Below are positions 23,430 through 34,204 of a stretch of DNA of 64,000 nt, in pieces. A program made the translations under genes and the position numbers. The stretch comes from Muraenolepis orangiensis (lineage: Eukaryota; Chordata; Actinopteri; Gadiformes; Muraenolepididae), in assembly GCA_027704905.1 (NCBI GenBank), contig JANIIK010000518.1, positions 1 to 64,000 on the forward strand, written 5' to 3'. The notes below the pieces were generated by a model, which had not been told where the DNA came from, did no database searches, and was given only the letters and a program-made list of their open reading frames with translations. Within the stretch, counting starts at the first letter, position 1. Each line of letters starts with the position of its first letter.

Positions 23430-23612
23430 AGAGAGGCTATATACTATATCGATATAGATATACTGTAGATATCCACATATTGAAAGAAAGATAGAAAGAC
23501 AGATAGATAAATACAGTAAATAGATAGATAGCTAGATATATATAGTTAATAGATAGATCTATCTATTAACTATATCTATCTAGCTATCTTTCTACCAGTT
23601 AATTATATATAT
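23430..23612. repeat. AT-rich GATA block with palindrome (B)
   Basis: Copy of 11107-11300 with small length changes. Confidence 0.85.
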
Positions 23613-24414
23613 CTATCCAGATATAGTAATTAATTAAACAATATATACTATACTATGTACTATACATATAGTATGTACCAATACTCAACACAATAAAAAT
23701 AACATTAAAGTGACAGATTGATGATATGTACATATGTTGAATTGTGCATTTAAAAAGCATTTCAAAGTGCCAGTGCTGCAGCAGAGCAGCTTCATGTGGT
23801 GACAGGAGAGCAGTCAGCCGGCCTCTGGTCAGACACCAAGGAGAAGCTAGAGATCACTGGAAGGGGAGGAAAGGACGGGGAAGGGAATCTTCACTTGACA
23901 ACCGACAAGCAGGGACCGCTCGGTTTACCCTGTCCCAGTTAGACAAGCACCTTATGGGATTTCCTCCTCAATGTCTGCAAGCACGCGCTAACCAAGCATC
24001 CAGGGCCTCTGGTGAAGGGCCGCTGATTAAAGACAACAAACCTCTCCACCGCGTTAATGTGATGGTTCCCAGAGGCTATATACTATATCTATCTATCGAT
24101 CGATATAGTAAATAGATAGCTAGATATATAGTTAATTGATAGATCTATCTAGCTATCTTTCTACCAGTTAACTATATATATCCAGATAGTTATATGATAT
24201 GAGTTAGATATAGTAATAGTTATGCCAACGTATTGTTTAAAAACTCATTCACTCATTAGAGGTGCAATGTGTACGATTGAACAAAACACTAGGGACTAGG
24301 ATTATCAACAGAATGTGAAGACGAAACAAGAGTTGTGTCGTAATGTCAAAGTAGTCTATGTATTGTGTTCAGCAGTGGCGAAGCGTGTCTATCACAACTG
24401 GGCCTTCTGTAGAC

Positions 24415-24838
24415 CAGGGGTTCCACAACTTTTCAGCCCGCGACCCCCAACATAACAGACCCCCCCCCCCACTATCACCGGAGGGACTGAAACATTAAAA
24501 ACAACGTGTGCACAGAGCTTCACCATCGAGAACATCGTGAAGTCCAAGGGGGGGGGGGGGGGGGGTAATCGTGAATCGTGATATTGAAAATTGTGTGGCT
24601 TTTTTTTCAGCTGCAAATGATACTGTCGTGAATCTGTCGGAATCAAAATTCCTTTATTCGTCACCCGTACATATATAAAAAATATCTATGCACACGTTAT
24701 TATTAACAATAAAAACCTCATGGTCACATCAAGAGGATTCTGAAATCATCTCGCGACCCCCCACCCCCCCCCCTCGGGGTCCCGCGACCCCCCCCCCCCC
24801 CCCTCGGGGTCCCGCGACCCCCACTTTGGGAACCCCTG
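24415..24838. mobile_element. hAT MITE nested inside the 24373 element
   Basis: Ends caggggttcc and gggaacccctg form terminal inverted repeats. The flanking 8 bp ctgtagac is duplicated at 24407-24414 and 24839-24846. 424 bp with long C and G runs and two ctcggggtcccgcgacccc repeats. The ends resemble the widespread vertebrate caggggttcccaaa hAT-type MITEs. Confidence 0.92.
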
Positions 24839-24846
24839 CTGTAGAC

Positions 24847-25100
24847 CACCCCCCCCCCCCCCCATCACCACCACCATTCGAAAATTCAGTTGTTCTAGTC
24901 AGATGGACGTCACGGAGGAGTCACTTTATGCCTTATCTCATTTAGGAAGATCAGATTGTCGCAGCCAATTCCCAAGTGGACCATAGTTGTAAAGCAGAGT
25001 CCATGTAGTGACGTAACAGACCACCACAGACCACCACACACAGGCTATCGGTTAAAGGGACGGTCTAACACACAGGCTATCGGTTAAAGGGACGGTCTAA
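24847..25100. other. hAT internal non-coding sequence
   Basis: C-run next to the nested MITE, then ordinary AT/GC-balanced sequence. No coding recognised. The hAT segments 25330-25650 and 25950-26390 are likewise non-coding by eye. Confidence 0.4.
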
Positions 25101-25104
25101 CACG

Positions 25105-25325
25105 CTTCACGTGAAAAGGCTGAACGTAACTTTGGAACTTTAAGTTCCAAAATAGCGATCAATAATCACCAAATGTCTCTGGCATATGTCTTGTCATTAG
25201 CACTTTCACCTGTCAAAATGAAAGTGAAAAGGTGAAAGTGCTAATGACAAAACATATGCAAATTAGGTGATTATTGATCGTGGTTTTGTAACTCTTAGTT
25301 ACGTTAAGTCTTTTCACGTTAAGCG
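25105..25325. repeat. Imperfect fold-back inside the hAT
   Basis: Arms 25105-25210 and 25231-25325 are inverted copies of each other (cttcacgtgaaaag against cttttcacgtt at the tips; gcactttcacc and ggtgaaagtgc at the loop), with a 20-bp loop. Just before it a 31-bp segment containing ggctatcggttaaaggg is duplicated in tandem (about 25042-25102). Confidence 0.8.
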
Positions 25326-25650
25326 ATGCAAAGAAAGATCAAGTCAAAACTCTCAATTCAAATGCACAACAATGCTTAACAAACCCAAGACAGCCATTAA
25401 CTAATCAGTCAACAAGTGTGTGGAAACAAAATGCAACAACCAGCTCAACGAGACTCAACACAGAGACAAAACCAGCAAAGACAAATGAGTCTCACTCACC
25501 AATGATGTTCACTTAAAGACCAAATCCATTCTCCTGTCCTTCTGGATGAATGGTTCGACCACCATCAGGTCATAAAGATGATCGCTTTTCAGATCCAAAA
25601 TAAGTTCCAATTCCCTGCTCTCTTGTCGGTCCCAAACAGCAACACTCCCA

Positions 25651-25875
25651 TCAGTAGAGCCTCTTGTGGCTAGTAGAGCCCGTTAGCCACGGGTATCGTT
25701 CCCAGTTGCTACTCTGAAAATGGCGAACATAGCCTGCTTTAACTACTTGAGTCAGCTCCAGATTGTCAGGTGTTGGACGGCCTTTTTTAATAATGTCCAT
25801 TTTAACATTAAATGGTCGTCTTGAAAATGGTTCACACAATAATTCCGCCACGACATCATCTTCACCTGTTGCCAT
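25651..25875 (-). pseudogene. hAT transposase N-terminal (TTF-type) fragment
   Basis: From an ATG at 25875 the minus strand reads MATGEDDVVAELLCEPFSRR, then KGRPTPDNLELTQ, VRHFQSSNWERYPWLTGS and KRLY before a stop. KGRPTP and YPWLTGS are typical of the segment entering the TTF-type zinc domain of fish hAT transposases. The cysteines and the catalytic region are missing. The open frame extends further upstream (to 25950), but the start at 25875 fits the family better. Confidence 0.65.
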
Positions 25876-27056
25876 TTTGGCGTAAAAAAAACAACGTAGA
25901 AAACGTAACATTACGCTAGATCCACTCTCGCGCCAGCCACCACCTTGCACCCTCTAGCTCCATATTGAGCTGCCGGGGAAATCTGAAAGAATACGCCCAT
26001 TGGCTACAAATCACGATATGATTGGTTGATCAAATTGTCAATCCAAACGTACGCTATCGTTCCGTCTAAGGGCCAATGTCAGCGGGAATACTTTGGTTGA
26101 TTTACGTTGGATATTCTTCCCAGCAACCCAGAAAAATATCTGATTGGTTGCATTGTTTTTCCAACACAAAACCACTCAAATGCGTCGTGCATGGACCGAG
26201 AAAGACAAACAAATCAACGTAACACTGTATTATAACACAGATACGATTCTCATTTATTCATTTTATTTAAATTTTATTAAATGTTATTAAATTGTATTAC
26301 ATTTTATTAATACAATTAATTCGATTCTTTGGTTTCATCTGAGAGTTCCAGGGTCTTCTCTGAATACCTTGAAGGCCCTGACGCTTCACCACTGGTGTTC
26401 AGAGATATTTACTTTAGTCAGCCGCTAGCCCCGCTGGTGCTGGCCGTACCTGTAGTACCACTTTGTACCTCAAGAGGCGCTGTTACTGCAGCGTGTCCTC
26501 AGAACTACACGATTGTAGGACGAGTCAAATCAAAGATGGCGGGTAGAACACATCCATCCTCATGGAAGTAATGCCATCGGTTTCAGAAGTTAAATAATAT
26601 AACTTGATAAACACCATTCAGTGTGTGCAGTTCTTAGTTCGTTTGGGCCAGTGTTAAATACCATCTACAACATGAGATAGTGGACGGCCCTCCACCTGGT
26701 CCAGAGAACCATGGCGCCCACGATACAATTCATCAAAACAAATGAATTACATTAACAATTAATCACATTACAACGTTACCATGTAAACCAATTAATCAAT
26801 GAACAATGAATCACATTACGTTACCTGTCAAGACAACCTCGCTACTTTGATCTCTACTTATCTTACAGAGTTTGTGGCTACGCTATAATGAAACTACACT
26901 TGATTGTCATTTGACAGAAGTAATACGCACATGTTTATTTCCTAATGTTTACATACTTGTTTTATCGTGTCGTGACCTTCAATAAAGTATATGTAGTTTA
27001 CTCGGCGTAATGATGGGTTACGCTGTGGTGTTTCAGACAATGTACCGCTACCCGAT

Positions 27057-27072
27057 GACCACTAGGGGGAGA
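27057..27072 (+). promoter_or_regulatory. CTCF-like motif (B)
   Basis: Same motif at the end of copy B. Confidence 0.35.
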
Positions 27073-27304
27073 CAAAGCACGTCTGTTATATGTCGCGTGG
27101 CTTCCTGAAACACTAGTGCGGCTTTCTGCATACAAGTTTAAAATGGGTCAAAAGAATCGGATCATTTTCATTCATAATGTTCGACTTTGAACCTAATCAG
27201 TTGTTTTTGTTTTAAATAGTATGAAATACTTTTAATGTTTTCCTCTAAGATTAAACTATCAGAAATATTTACACTAAAATGACTAAAATGAGTGTGTTAT
27301 TGCC

Positions 27305-27574
27305 TTAAATACTGTGTTGCATCATAATTGCACATTTCTTCATCTCGACGAGCTGCAGCTTTCTGAATGAGCTCCAGGGTTCTGATGGCAGATGTCGGGG
27401 CGCCAGCAAGGAGGGAGTTGCAGTAGTCCGGCCTGGAGATGACAAGAGCCTGGATGAGCACCTGGCAGCCTTTTCAGTAAGAAAAGGCCGAAGCCTCCTG
27501 ATGAGGAGGAATCTGCAGGAGCGTGTCACCGATGCAATGTTTGCAGAGAACGACAGTTGGTCATCCAGGGTCAC
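27305..27574 (-). pseudogene. L2/CR1-type LINE reverse transcriptase fragment (C)
   Basis: Identical in reading to the copy A fragment, including the six-base deletion in the FLLYNIRR motif. Confidence 0.75.
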
Positions 27575-27912
27575 ACCCAGATTCCTGTTGAGGACAAAGG
27601 AGAAGAACGCCGATGACTACCTATGGTTGAAAAAATTAATAAATAATTGAATAATAATAATTAATAATGAATAATTTCAATAATTTTTATATAATGTTAA
27701 AATGTGTATGTATAAAAAAAAAAAGAATATGATGATTTGGTCAAGCTTCTACTGTCACACAAGCAGACTTGGGGCTGACACGCCTACTCGTGCCAGACTC
27801 CATTACAGCAGTTCAATAGACTGCTTGCTCCCCATCTCTCACACAGTATGAATTTCAACAATACTATAAAAATACTATACACAATAAAAATGAACATTAA
27901 AAGAACAATAAA

Positions 27913-28136
27913 TTGACTGATGGATGTACATTTGAAGAAGAAAAAGAAGACAGCAGCAAGTTCAACTGGAACCGTGTCTGGAGGAATAAAGCAGGCATCT
28001 CTAAAAAATACCCTCAAGGCGTTCTCCGAGAACAGAAAAGGATAAAGGAGCTTGGACCAGAACGACCCAAATTAAATATCCAGCAGCAGGCAAGAGACCA
28101 GGGATGAGTTTACACCCGGGGATTGTCTGCAGTTGA
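27913..28136 (+). pseudogene. hAT transposase N-terminal fragment (C)
   Basis: Copy of the fragment at 682-905, with the same stop after the RDQG residues. Confidence 0.45.
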
Positions 28137-29029
28137 TGCTAGGTCATTGGCTTGTGGGCTGACTGACTCTCTCTGGCCCAGTGGCAGCCTTACTCTGTCT
28201 GTCTCTGGCTGAGAGTTTGGCTGGCAGCCCGGTTGATTCTGGACTGTAGAAATATTGTGGATTGACAGACACAATGAATGAATGAATACGTTTATTTCGA
28301 TCAGCAATCATGTACAAAACAATAATATATACAAAGTCGAAACAGAGACTTGGCTGACCAAAAGGAATGCCTAACCTGTTATATCCTAATTAATTGATCC
28401 AAAGAGCCTTACAAATACAACTAAATGAATAAAACAAAATGAAAATAAGTTTCACTTTTGACACTATATTCCATCCAATCTACTCCTCTCAAGAAGTTTT
28501 TTTAACCTTTTTTTTTACAGCAGATGCTATTAGCACCCAGGTGTTAATAGCCAACAATGCTATTTACACCCGAGGAGCCAGAGCCAATGTGTCTATTTCC
28601 ACCCATAGCATGGCAAGGACAACCCAGGTATCCATAGTCAACAACGCTACTAGCACCCGGGCTACACATTAGATACTGTTTTGGATGTATATGGATTTAT
28701 AGAAAATGTATTTCTTTGATGATAACTTTATTCCCTTGTGCTGCTGCATCAAATTGTAATTCCCCTATGGTGGATCGATAAAGGCACACCTCATCTTAAG
28801 CACTGTAGCTATTTACACCCGGGGGTTGGACTGCATGCATGTTCTTGCTCTTTCTACGATTGATTGGTGAGGTAACCTGGACATCACGGACAAAACACAC
28901 CTGTGCTATATTGTGAACGTGGCTGAAAGGTACTACATGTCCCACAGACCCTGATGGCTATCTTCAACCAGCAGGTTCTTAGCAAGCCCAGGTCTATATT
29001 GGACAGCACAGACCAAACTCTTCCCTTGG

Positions 29030-31055
29030 TTTTGAACTCTTCCCTCAGGCCATAGATTTAGATACCCCCATTCAAATAAATATTTATTTAATATGGACTT
29101 TGTATCGTCGCAAAACTGATAAGCGAAAGGACACACACTCTTCTCTGTAGCCAAGGAGGCATTTAGGGCAGGATTAGACATTTGTGGATTACAAGAAGTA
29201 AGACAGTAAATATGAATATCATTGGTCAGGATACGCTAGGAAGCACAAAGCAGGAGTAGGTATACTCATACGAGTATGTCAGGACAGTGATTGAAGAGGT
29301 CAATTATATCAATGCCAGACTCTTGACTGCTTCAGTGGTCTACTACGGATACCGACTTATGGTAATCATCGCATACACTCCTCCCAACGGCGAAAACGAC
29401 ACAATGACAAGGGAACAACAAAAGATCTACAATGATCTCCGAAAAGCCACTGCCTGAGATAACAAACACCAAGAGTGTGTGGTCCTAGCAGACATGAACG
29501 CCACAACTGACCTAAGTTTAAAATTGGCTAAATTCGATGGAAGTGACATCAGCAACAACATCAACCACATCAGCAATGACAATGGAGAGAGGCTCATCAA
29601 TTTCTGCAGATCACACAAACTATGCATCAGTAACACATTCTTCCAACATAAGGCCATCCATAGATACAGCTGGTACTCGGGTACCGGCCTACGGAAGGTA
29701 AACACCTTCAGAATTGCATGCTGGACTGCAGAATCAGGCGTAGATACAATTTCTCTACAGATCACAAACTCTTAGTTGCAACCTTTAAAACACCATGTAA
29801 CAGAGCCGCACGCTTTAAAAATGGGAAAACGTAAACATGACGCGATTTTCAGGGATGACAGAGTTAAACACTTCTGGACCAAAGACCTCAGTCCCACTGG
29901 CCAAACTGCAGCTAAACGAGAAATCCAAGATCTCTACAGCAAAAGATGATTCAATCTTTCAAAAAGTAAAAACCTCCACAAAATGTCCACCTGAAAAGCT
30001 CAAGAACTTACTTAACTTTCAACAACACTTCAACCCTACGGTGGCACCTTATGAGCCAGTAGAGCTAACTGAATTTCCAGACTTTATTACAGAGCTTCAA
30101 AATCTAACACAACAATCAGTCATAGAGAGTAACCCACCAACAATATCTGAGATCTTTAGAACAAAAAAGCTGCCGATGACGTTAGTCCAGAACTATTGAA
30201 GTATGCAGCGGAATCACCAGAAATTATACAAGAGTTTAAGAGCCTAATTGAGAACATTTGGCACACTCAGAAGCTGTAATCTGGTTACACTTTGGAAAGG
30301 TGCTAACAAAGGCTCGGCTAAAGAACCTGACTCTTACAGAGGCTTGCAGGTCGGCTCAAGCCTGTGTAAAGTTACTGTAATGATAATTCTTGTGAGATTA
30401 AAGAAATGGTACAACCTCCAGCTTACTGACCAACAACAAGGTTTTAGAGAGGGGCGCGGTACTGCTGATGGTATCTACATCACCAAAAGGGTCCAACTAA
30501 TATCTGACCGTATGCAACTGACCATCTTTGTCCTCTGTTGATCCGAGTGCAGCATTCGACCACATCATCAGGAAATGGCCTTTTAGAAAAAGTCCATCTA
30601 TATCTGTTTCCCAAACACGGCTAACACAATCTGCATCAAGATCCTAGAGGCCATCTGTAAAGATACCACCACAGCCCTAACTGACACACCAGAGGACACA
30701 TTTACAATCGGCTCAGGGGTCAGACAAGGAGGCCCAGAAAGCCCACTCTTCTTCAATTTAATGATGGACTTTGTGACGAGGGTATTTATGCTAGAATGAA
30801 AGAAAAATAATGTGAACTTTGTCGACTTTAAATACAGAGTAAGATCAGCGGCCACTGTTAGGGAAGCTAGAGGTCAAAAAACATATGCAGGTAAGAACAC
30901 AAGTGACTGGGTTGGCTATGCAGATGATCTGGAACGGTTCCTTAACAAAGCCACACCACAACAAGCCCTACCACTACTCAATCAAACGTTCCAACGCCAT
31001 AACCTGACGATCAACCATATCAAAACAACAAAAACATATTTAACTATAAATATCT
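29030..31055 (+). pseudogene. LINE ORF2 remnant with AP-endonuclease and RT (C)
   Basis: Same element as at 1796-3850. The endonuclease ADMN motif lies at about 29493-29504 and YADD at 30917-30928. It contains an extra stretch reading LLTASVVYYGYRLM (29315-29358), absent from A. The DDLERFLNKATPQQALPLL reading is continuous here, whereas A has a frameshift near 3663. It ends abruptly at 31055 by a deletion. Still multi-frame and non-functional. Confidence 0.85.
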
Positions 31056-32418
31056 AGGACATCCTTGATCCTTTGTCCCTTCACTCCTCCTTTGCTCTTG
31101 AAGATCTGCATCAGCTTGTCTGAGAAGTGGTCCAGCTGCGACATGAACTTTGATTGCAGTGGCTTGGTGGTGATCCGCAAGAATTCTGCATTCAGCTGAA
31201 AAATATAATTGGGGATGCATGTCTTGATCAATGTGTTAAGGCCATGAAGAGAGGTATTTTTTGGAGATCAATAAACAAATACAGTGTAACAACACCTTGA
31301 ATAATTCATGCACAATATCAGGATAGCCAGCGCTACCATGAAAATGTGAAAGGTGCTCTGTTAAAATACACTTTTTAGACACCACAGCAAAGAGTTGCAT
31401 TCTCCTGAGCACCTGACTTGACATCCAGTCTGAAATTCAGATTTATCTCCAGTACAAAACCTGCATATTGACCAACCAGAAAAACTCAACAAACCCTCCT
31501 ATCCCATGGGCACAAATGACCCAAAACCCAATAGACACCACAGAGTTTGTGCTTAGACTATACTCTTAGACTCGACTCTGGTCCCAGAGTTTCGAGATGT
31601 TCAAGGACACCTTTATGAGAGAGCAAATGCTGCAAAGATTGTAATATAGGGACGTATTGAAATGTCCTATTGCTCTGGCATCTAGTATGTACTCAACCGG
31701 CTCTAAAACGGCAATATGAGAGGTATAGTCCCGTGTACGTTTATATACAGTAGCAAGAGGGCCATCCTTTGCAATAGCTATGCACAATGGATTAGATCTG
31801 CATAGAACAGTGGAAAGCTCATCAACTACCGACTCTTCAACTTGTAGTTTATGGAATACATCAGAAACAATAACTTTTGTGACAGGCAAAGATGCTGTAC
31901 TTAATATGTAGTGAAGTTCAGAAAGGACCTCATCAATAACTGCCTTTGGAATGTGAACAATATTTTCCAACTTCAATAAAATGCAAGCTAATTTCTCTTC
32001 AATAAGATTTGGCAGGTGTGATTCTGCAGCATCACCACAACTTAGCGTTTCATATTCATGATCTGTATCCACAGACCCTGTTGGCCCATCTGCAGAATTG
32101 TCTGACTGATGCAACTGACCGCTTGTACTGACGACATTGGCTTTAAAGTCTTCCAATGAATTTTGGTTGCGTTTCTGTTTTTGTGCGTGTTGAATGAACT
32201 GTAAACTTTAGTTTTAAATGTGCATCCTAGAAACATACATGGAACCGTTTAATCATGCCTGAGATGTCGATTAATGGGTTTAAAATAATCTCTTTCTGTT
32301 GCCAAGTCTCTGCATGAGCACACATGACACTGGAATGTAAATACTCCTACTGGCTTTGGAGTTTGCCGTTTACCAAGACTTTTGTATGTGTGATTTAGTA
32401 GAAGATGCCCATGAGTCT
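31040..32418 (-). pseudogene. Fish multicopy C2H2-like zinc-finger gene, broken (C)
   Basis: Copy of the pseudogene at 4189-5790. The zinc-finger frame is better kept here: CHVCSCRDLATERDYF and HRLRHD-type residues run in one frame to the shared TAA at about 32259. A different frameshift near 32170 separates it from the main block (32156-31566). The left end is cut by the 548-bp deletion and the 5' side is replaced by an L2 LINE end. Confidence 0.6.
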
Positions 32419-32881
32419 GCATCGCTCGTCCAAGACCCAGCTCTTCACGGCTCTGGCTCCACAGTGGTGGAATGAACTCCCGTCTCATGTCAGGACGGCA
32501 GAGTCCCTCGCCAGCTTCCGCAAGAGACTCAAGACCCACCTGTTCAGAGTCCACCTGGACTCTCCTTGAACCCTCCGTCTCCTTTGTGAACCCCTAACTT
32601 GCTTAAGTCCTGACATTAATAGCTCTTAGCATGTTGTATATTCTAGCAAGTATATATCCTTAATGTTGATAACACGCTCTTATCACAGCTACTTAAGCAG
32701 GTGACCTGGCAGTACGAAATTGTGTTATTCATCTTGTTGATATGAATGCTTGTGAACTGCTCTATTTTTATGTTCACGTACCTCAGTGTTATGCTAGTGT
32801 CTGCTTCAACAAATGTACACCTTGTAAGTCGCTTTGGATAAAAGCGTCTGCCAAATGCCCTAAATGTAAATGTAAATGTAA
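32418..32881 (+). mobile_element. L2-type LINE 3' end with C-terminal ORF2 codons
   Basis: Starts with the last codons of ORF2 (SKTQLFTALAPQWWNELPSH, then RKRLKTHLFRVHLDSP and a stop at about 32567), followed by the same 3' UTR as the tails at 6613 and 18233 and three TGTAAA-like tail units. This is the longest L2 end in the window and fixes the identity of the shorter ones. It joins the zinc-finger pseudogene of copy C without a visible target duplication. Confidence 0.88.
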
Positions 32882-33196
32882 AGGATCTGGATCTTCGGGA
32901 CATGAGCGTGGCGATTCCGTCCAGAATGTACGACGTGCAGTTCGACGTACAACCTAACACTGGGGTAATGGGAAGCCAGGGTATATATACCCCAGGTGAG
33001 GTGATTAACAATTAGACGCGGCAATAGCTGACAGGTGTGTTGTGTGCGACCGCCAGCGCACGTGGCTTGGCCACGCCCCCTGCCAACCACCGTAACCGTG
33101 ACATATGCATTATACCATCGTAAAGCATTGTTAATATTGAACAACTCACCGTTTTGAGGTCAGAATAGACCGGCGTAACGCGAGACAGGCGGGATA
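32882..33196 (-). promoter_or_regulatory. TATA promoter, first exon and splice donor, tandem unit 1
   Basis: Minus strand: tgtcacggttacgg at 33103, GC box ggggcgtggcc, TATA box gtatatatac (32981-32990), and further on ATGTCCCGAAG (ATG at about 32905). At the right, aaaacg|gtgagt (minus, exon edge about 33150) is a good splice donor belonging to the neighbouring unit 2 transcript. Either a gypsy-type LTR with leader, or a promoter with first exon. The sequence recurs at 33197-33421 and in part at 9529 and 21193. Confidence 0.5.
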
Positions 33197-33421
33197 GGTA
33201 AAGGATCTGGATCTCCGGGACATCAGCGTGGCGATTCCGTCCAGAATGTACGACGTGCAGTTCGACGTATGACCTAACACTGGGGTAACGGGAAGCCAGG
33301 GTATATATACCCCAGGTGAGGTGATTAACAATTAGACGCGGCAATAGCTGACAGGTGTGTGTGTGCGCTGCCAGCGCACGTGGCTTGGCCACGCCCCCCG
33401 CTAACCACCATAACCGTGACA
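33197..33421 (-). promoter_or_regulatory. TATA promoter and exon, tandem unit 2
   Basis: Second copy, 318 bp from the first. The minus start is tgtcacggttatgg at 33421, with TATA box at 33301-33310. The frame from ATGTCCCGGAG reads MSRRSRSFTYPACLALRR and runs to the gtgagt donor near 33150. The two copies differ by small changes, so this is a local tandem duplication. Confidence 0.5.
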
Positions 33422-33690
33422 TATACATTATACCATCGTGAAGCATTGTTAATATTGAACAACTCACCGTGAGGTCAGAATCCCATTGTAGTCAAAAAGT
33501 GAAAAGATTCTCACAACATGCTGGAAATTGCCCAAATCAACATTTTCAATGAAGCTTATACATTATACCATCGTAAAACATTGTTAATATTGAAAAACTC
33601 ACCGTTTTGAGGTCAGAATCACATTGTAGTTCAAAAGTAAAAACATTCTCACAACATGCTGGAAATTGCCCAAATCGACCTTTTCAATGA
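33422..33690. repeat. Tandem repeat of about 136 bp
   Basis: Two direct copies starting atacattataccatcgt at 33423 and about 33558, each running through gaggtcagaatc, ctcacaacatgctgg and tttcaatgaagc. A third partial copy lies at 33106-33165. Confidence 0.85.
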
Positions 33691-33740
33691 AGCTTATACA
33701 TTACAGTGTAATGTATAAGCTTCATTGAAAAGGTCGATTT
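33672..33740. repeat. Perfect palindrome, 34-bp arms, 1-bp spacer
   Basis: Arm 33672-33705 and arm 33707-33740 are exact reverse complements with a single g (33706) between. The arm begins aaatcgaccttttcaatg. It lies at the end of the 136-bp tandem repeat, so the second arm is a reversed copy of that repeat's end. Confidence 0.97.
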
Positions 33741-34200
33741 TTTACATATTATAGCATAATATGTACTATACCTTTACTATACAATGCAATTAGATTAGAT
33801 TAGATTAGACAGTACAGCGAAAAGAATACTATGTACCATACTTAACAACACTTTATACTATACTTTATATGATACTATACAACACTATATACTAGACTAT
33901 GTACTATACGTATACTATACAACACTATACTGGTTGTATATGAATGTTTTTATTAGTTGACAATTTTTACTCGAGTAAAAGTTAAAAAAAAGTACAAAAG
34001 GACTCTGAAAAGTACTGGGCTCTTTTTGTGTGTTTTTGATCTGCACACCAACAGGTCATCTTTTCTATTGTCCGATCTAGGGCTCGGCAATATGGCCAAA
34101 CATTTGATCACCATGTGTTTTTTCCCATTAATCCACATCGATAATTATCACGATATACATTTAATAATTTAATGTTTTTGGAATATTCTGCTTAGGATTT
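33741..34200. other. AT-rich spacer with tactata and gatta repeats
   Basis: Contains a (gatta)n run (33788-33808), the inverse of the taatc tail seen at 40318, and many tactata-like steps (33820-33930). No gene seen. Confidence 0.5.
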
Positions 34201-34204
34201 AACC

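Larger units (their letters stand above)
24373..26394 (-). mobile_element. Complete hAT element inserted in copy B
   Basis: Ends cagtggcgaagcgtg (left) and gacgcttcaccactg (right) are terminal inverted repeats. They are flanked by a perfect 8-bp target duplication gtgttcag (24365-24372 and 26395-26402). The empty site is visible in A (about 12036) and D (about 39267). The element is 2022 bp, too short for a full transposase, and carries on its minus strand the N-terminal part of a hAT transposase (25875-25651). It also contains a nested hAT MITE and a large fold-back. Confidence 0.93.
12862..27234. repeat. Segmental duplication unit, copy B
   Basis: Second and longest copy (14373 bp). Compared with A it has gained a LINE fragment plus unrecognised sequence (13773-14851), an L2 tail (about 14870-14972) and a complete nested hAT pair (24373-26394). 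It lacks 2066 bp of the LINE present in A (A 1705-3770) and about 385 bp inside the zinc-finger pseudogene (near 17006). It keeps six bases (ttgtag at about 13130) missing from both A and C, so A and C look more closely related to each other than to B. Confidence 0.95.
27235..32418. repeat. Segmental duplication unit, copy C (truncated)
   Basis: Third copy. It follows A from 1 to about 5689 and then switches abruptly, at about 32418 inside the zinc-finger pseudogene, into the 3' end of an L2 LINE. It has a 548-bp deletion relative to A (A 3780-4327 missing at 31055/31056). It keeps about 54 bp of LINE endonuclease sequence (29315-29365) that A has lost, so neither A nor C is simply the parent of the other. 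Confidence 0.93.
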
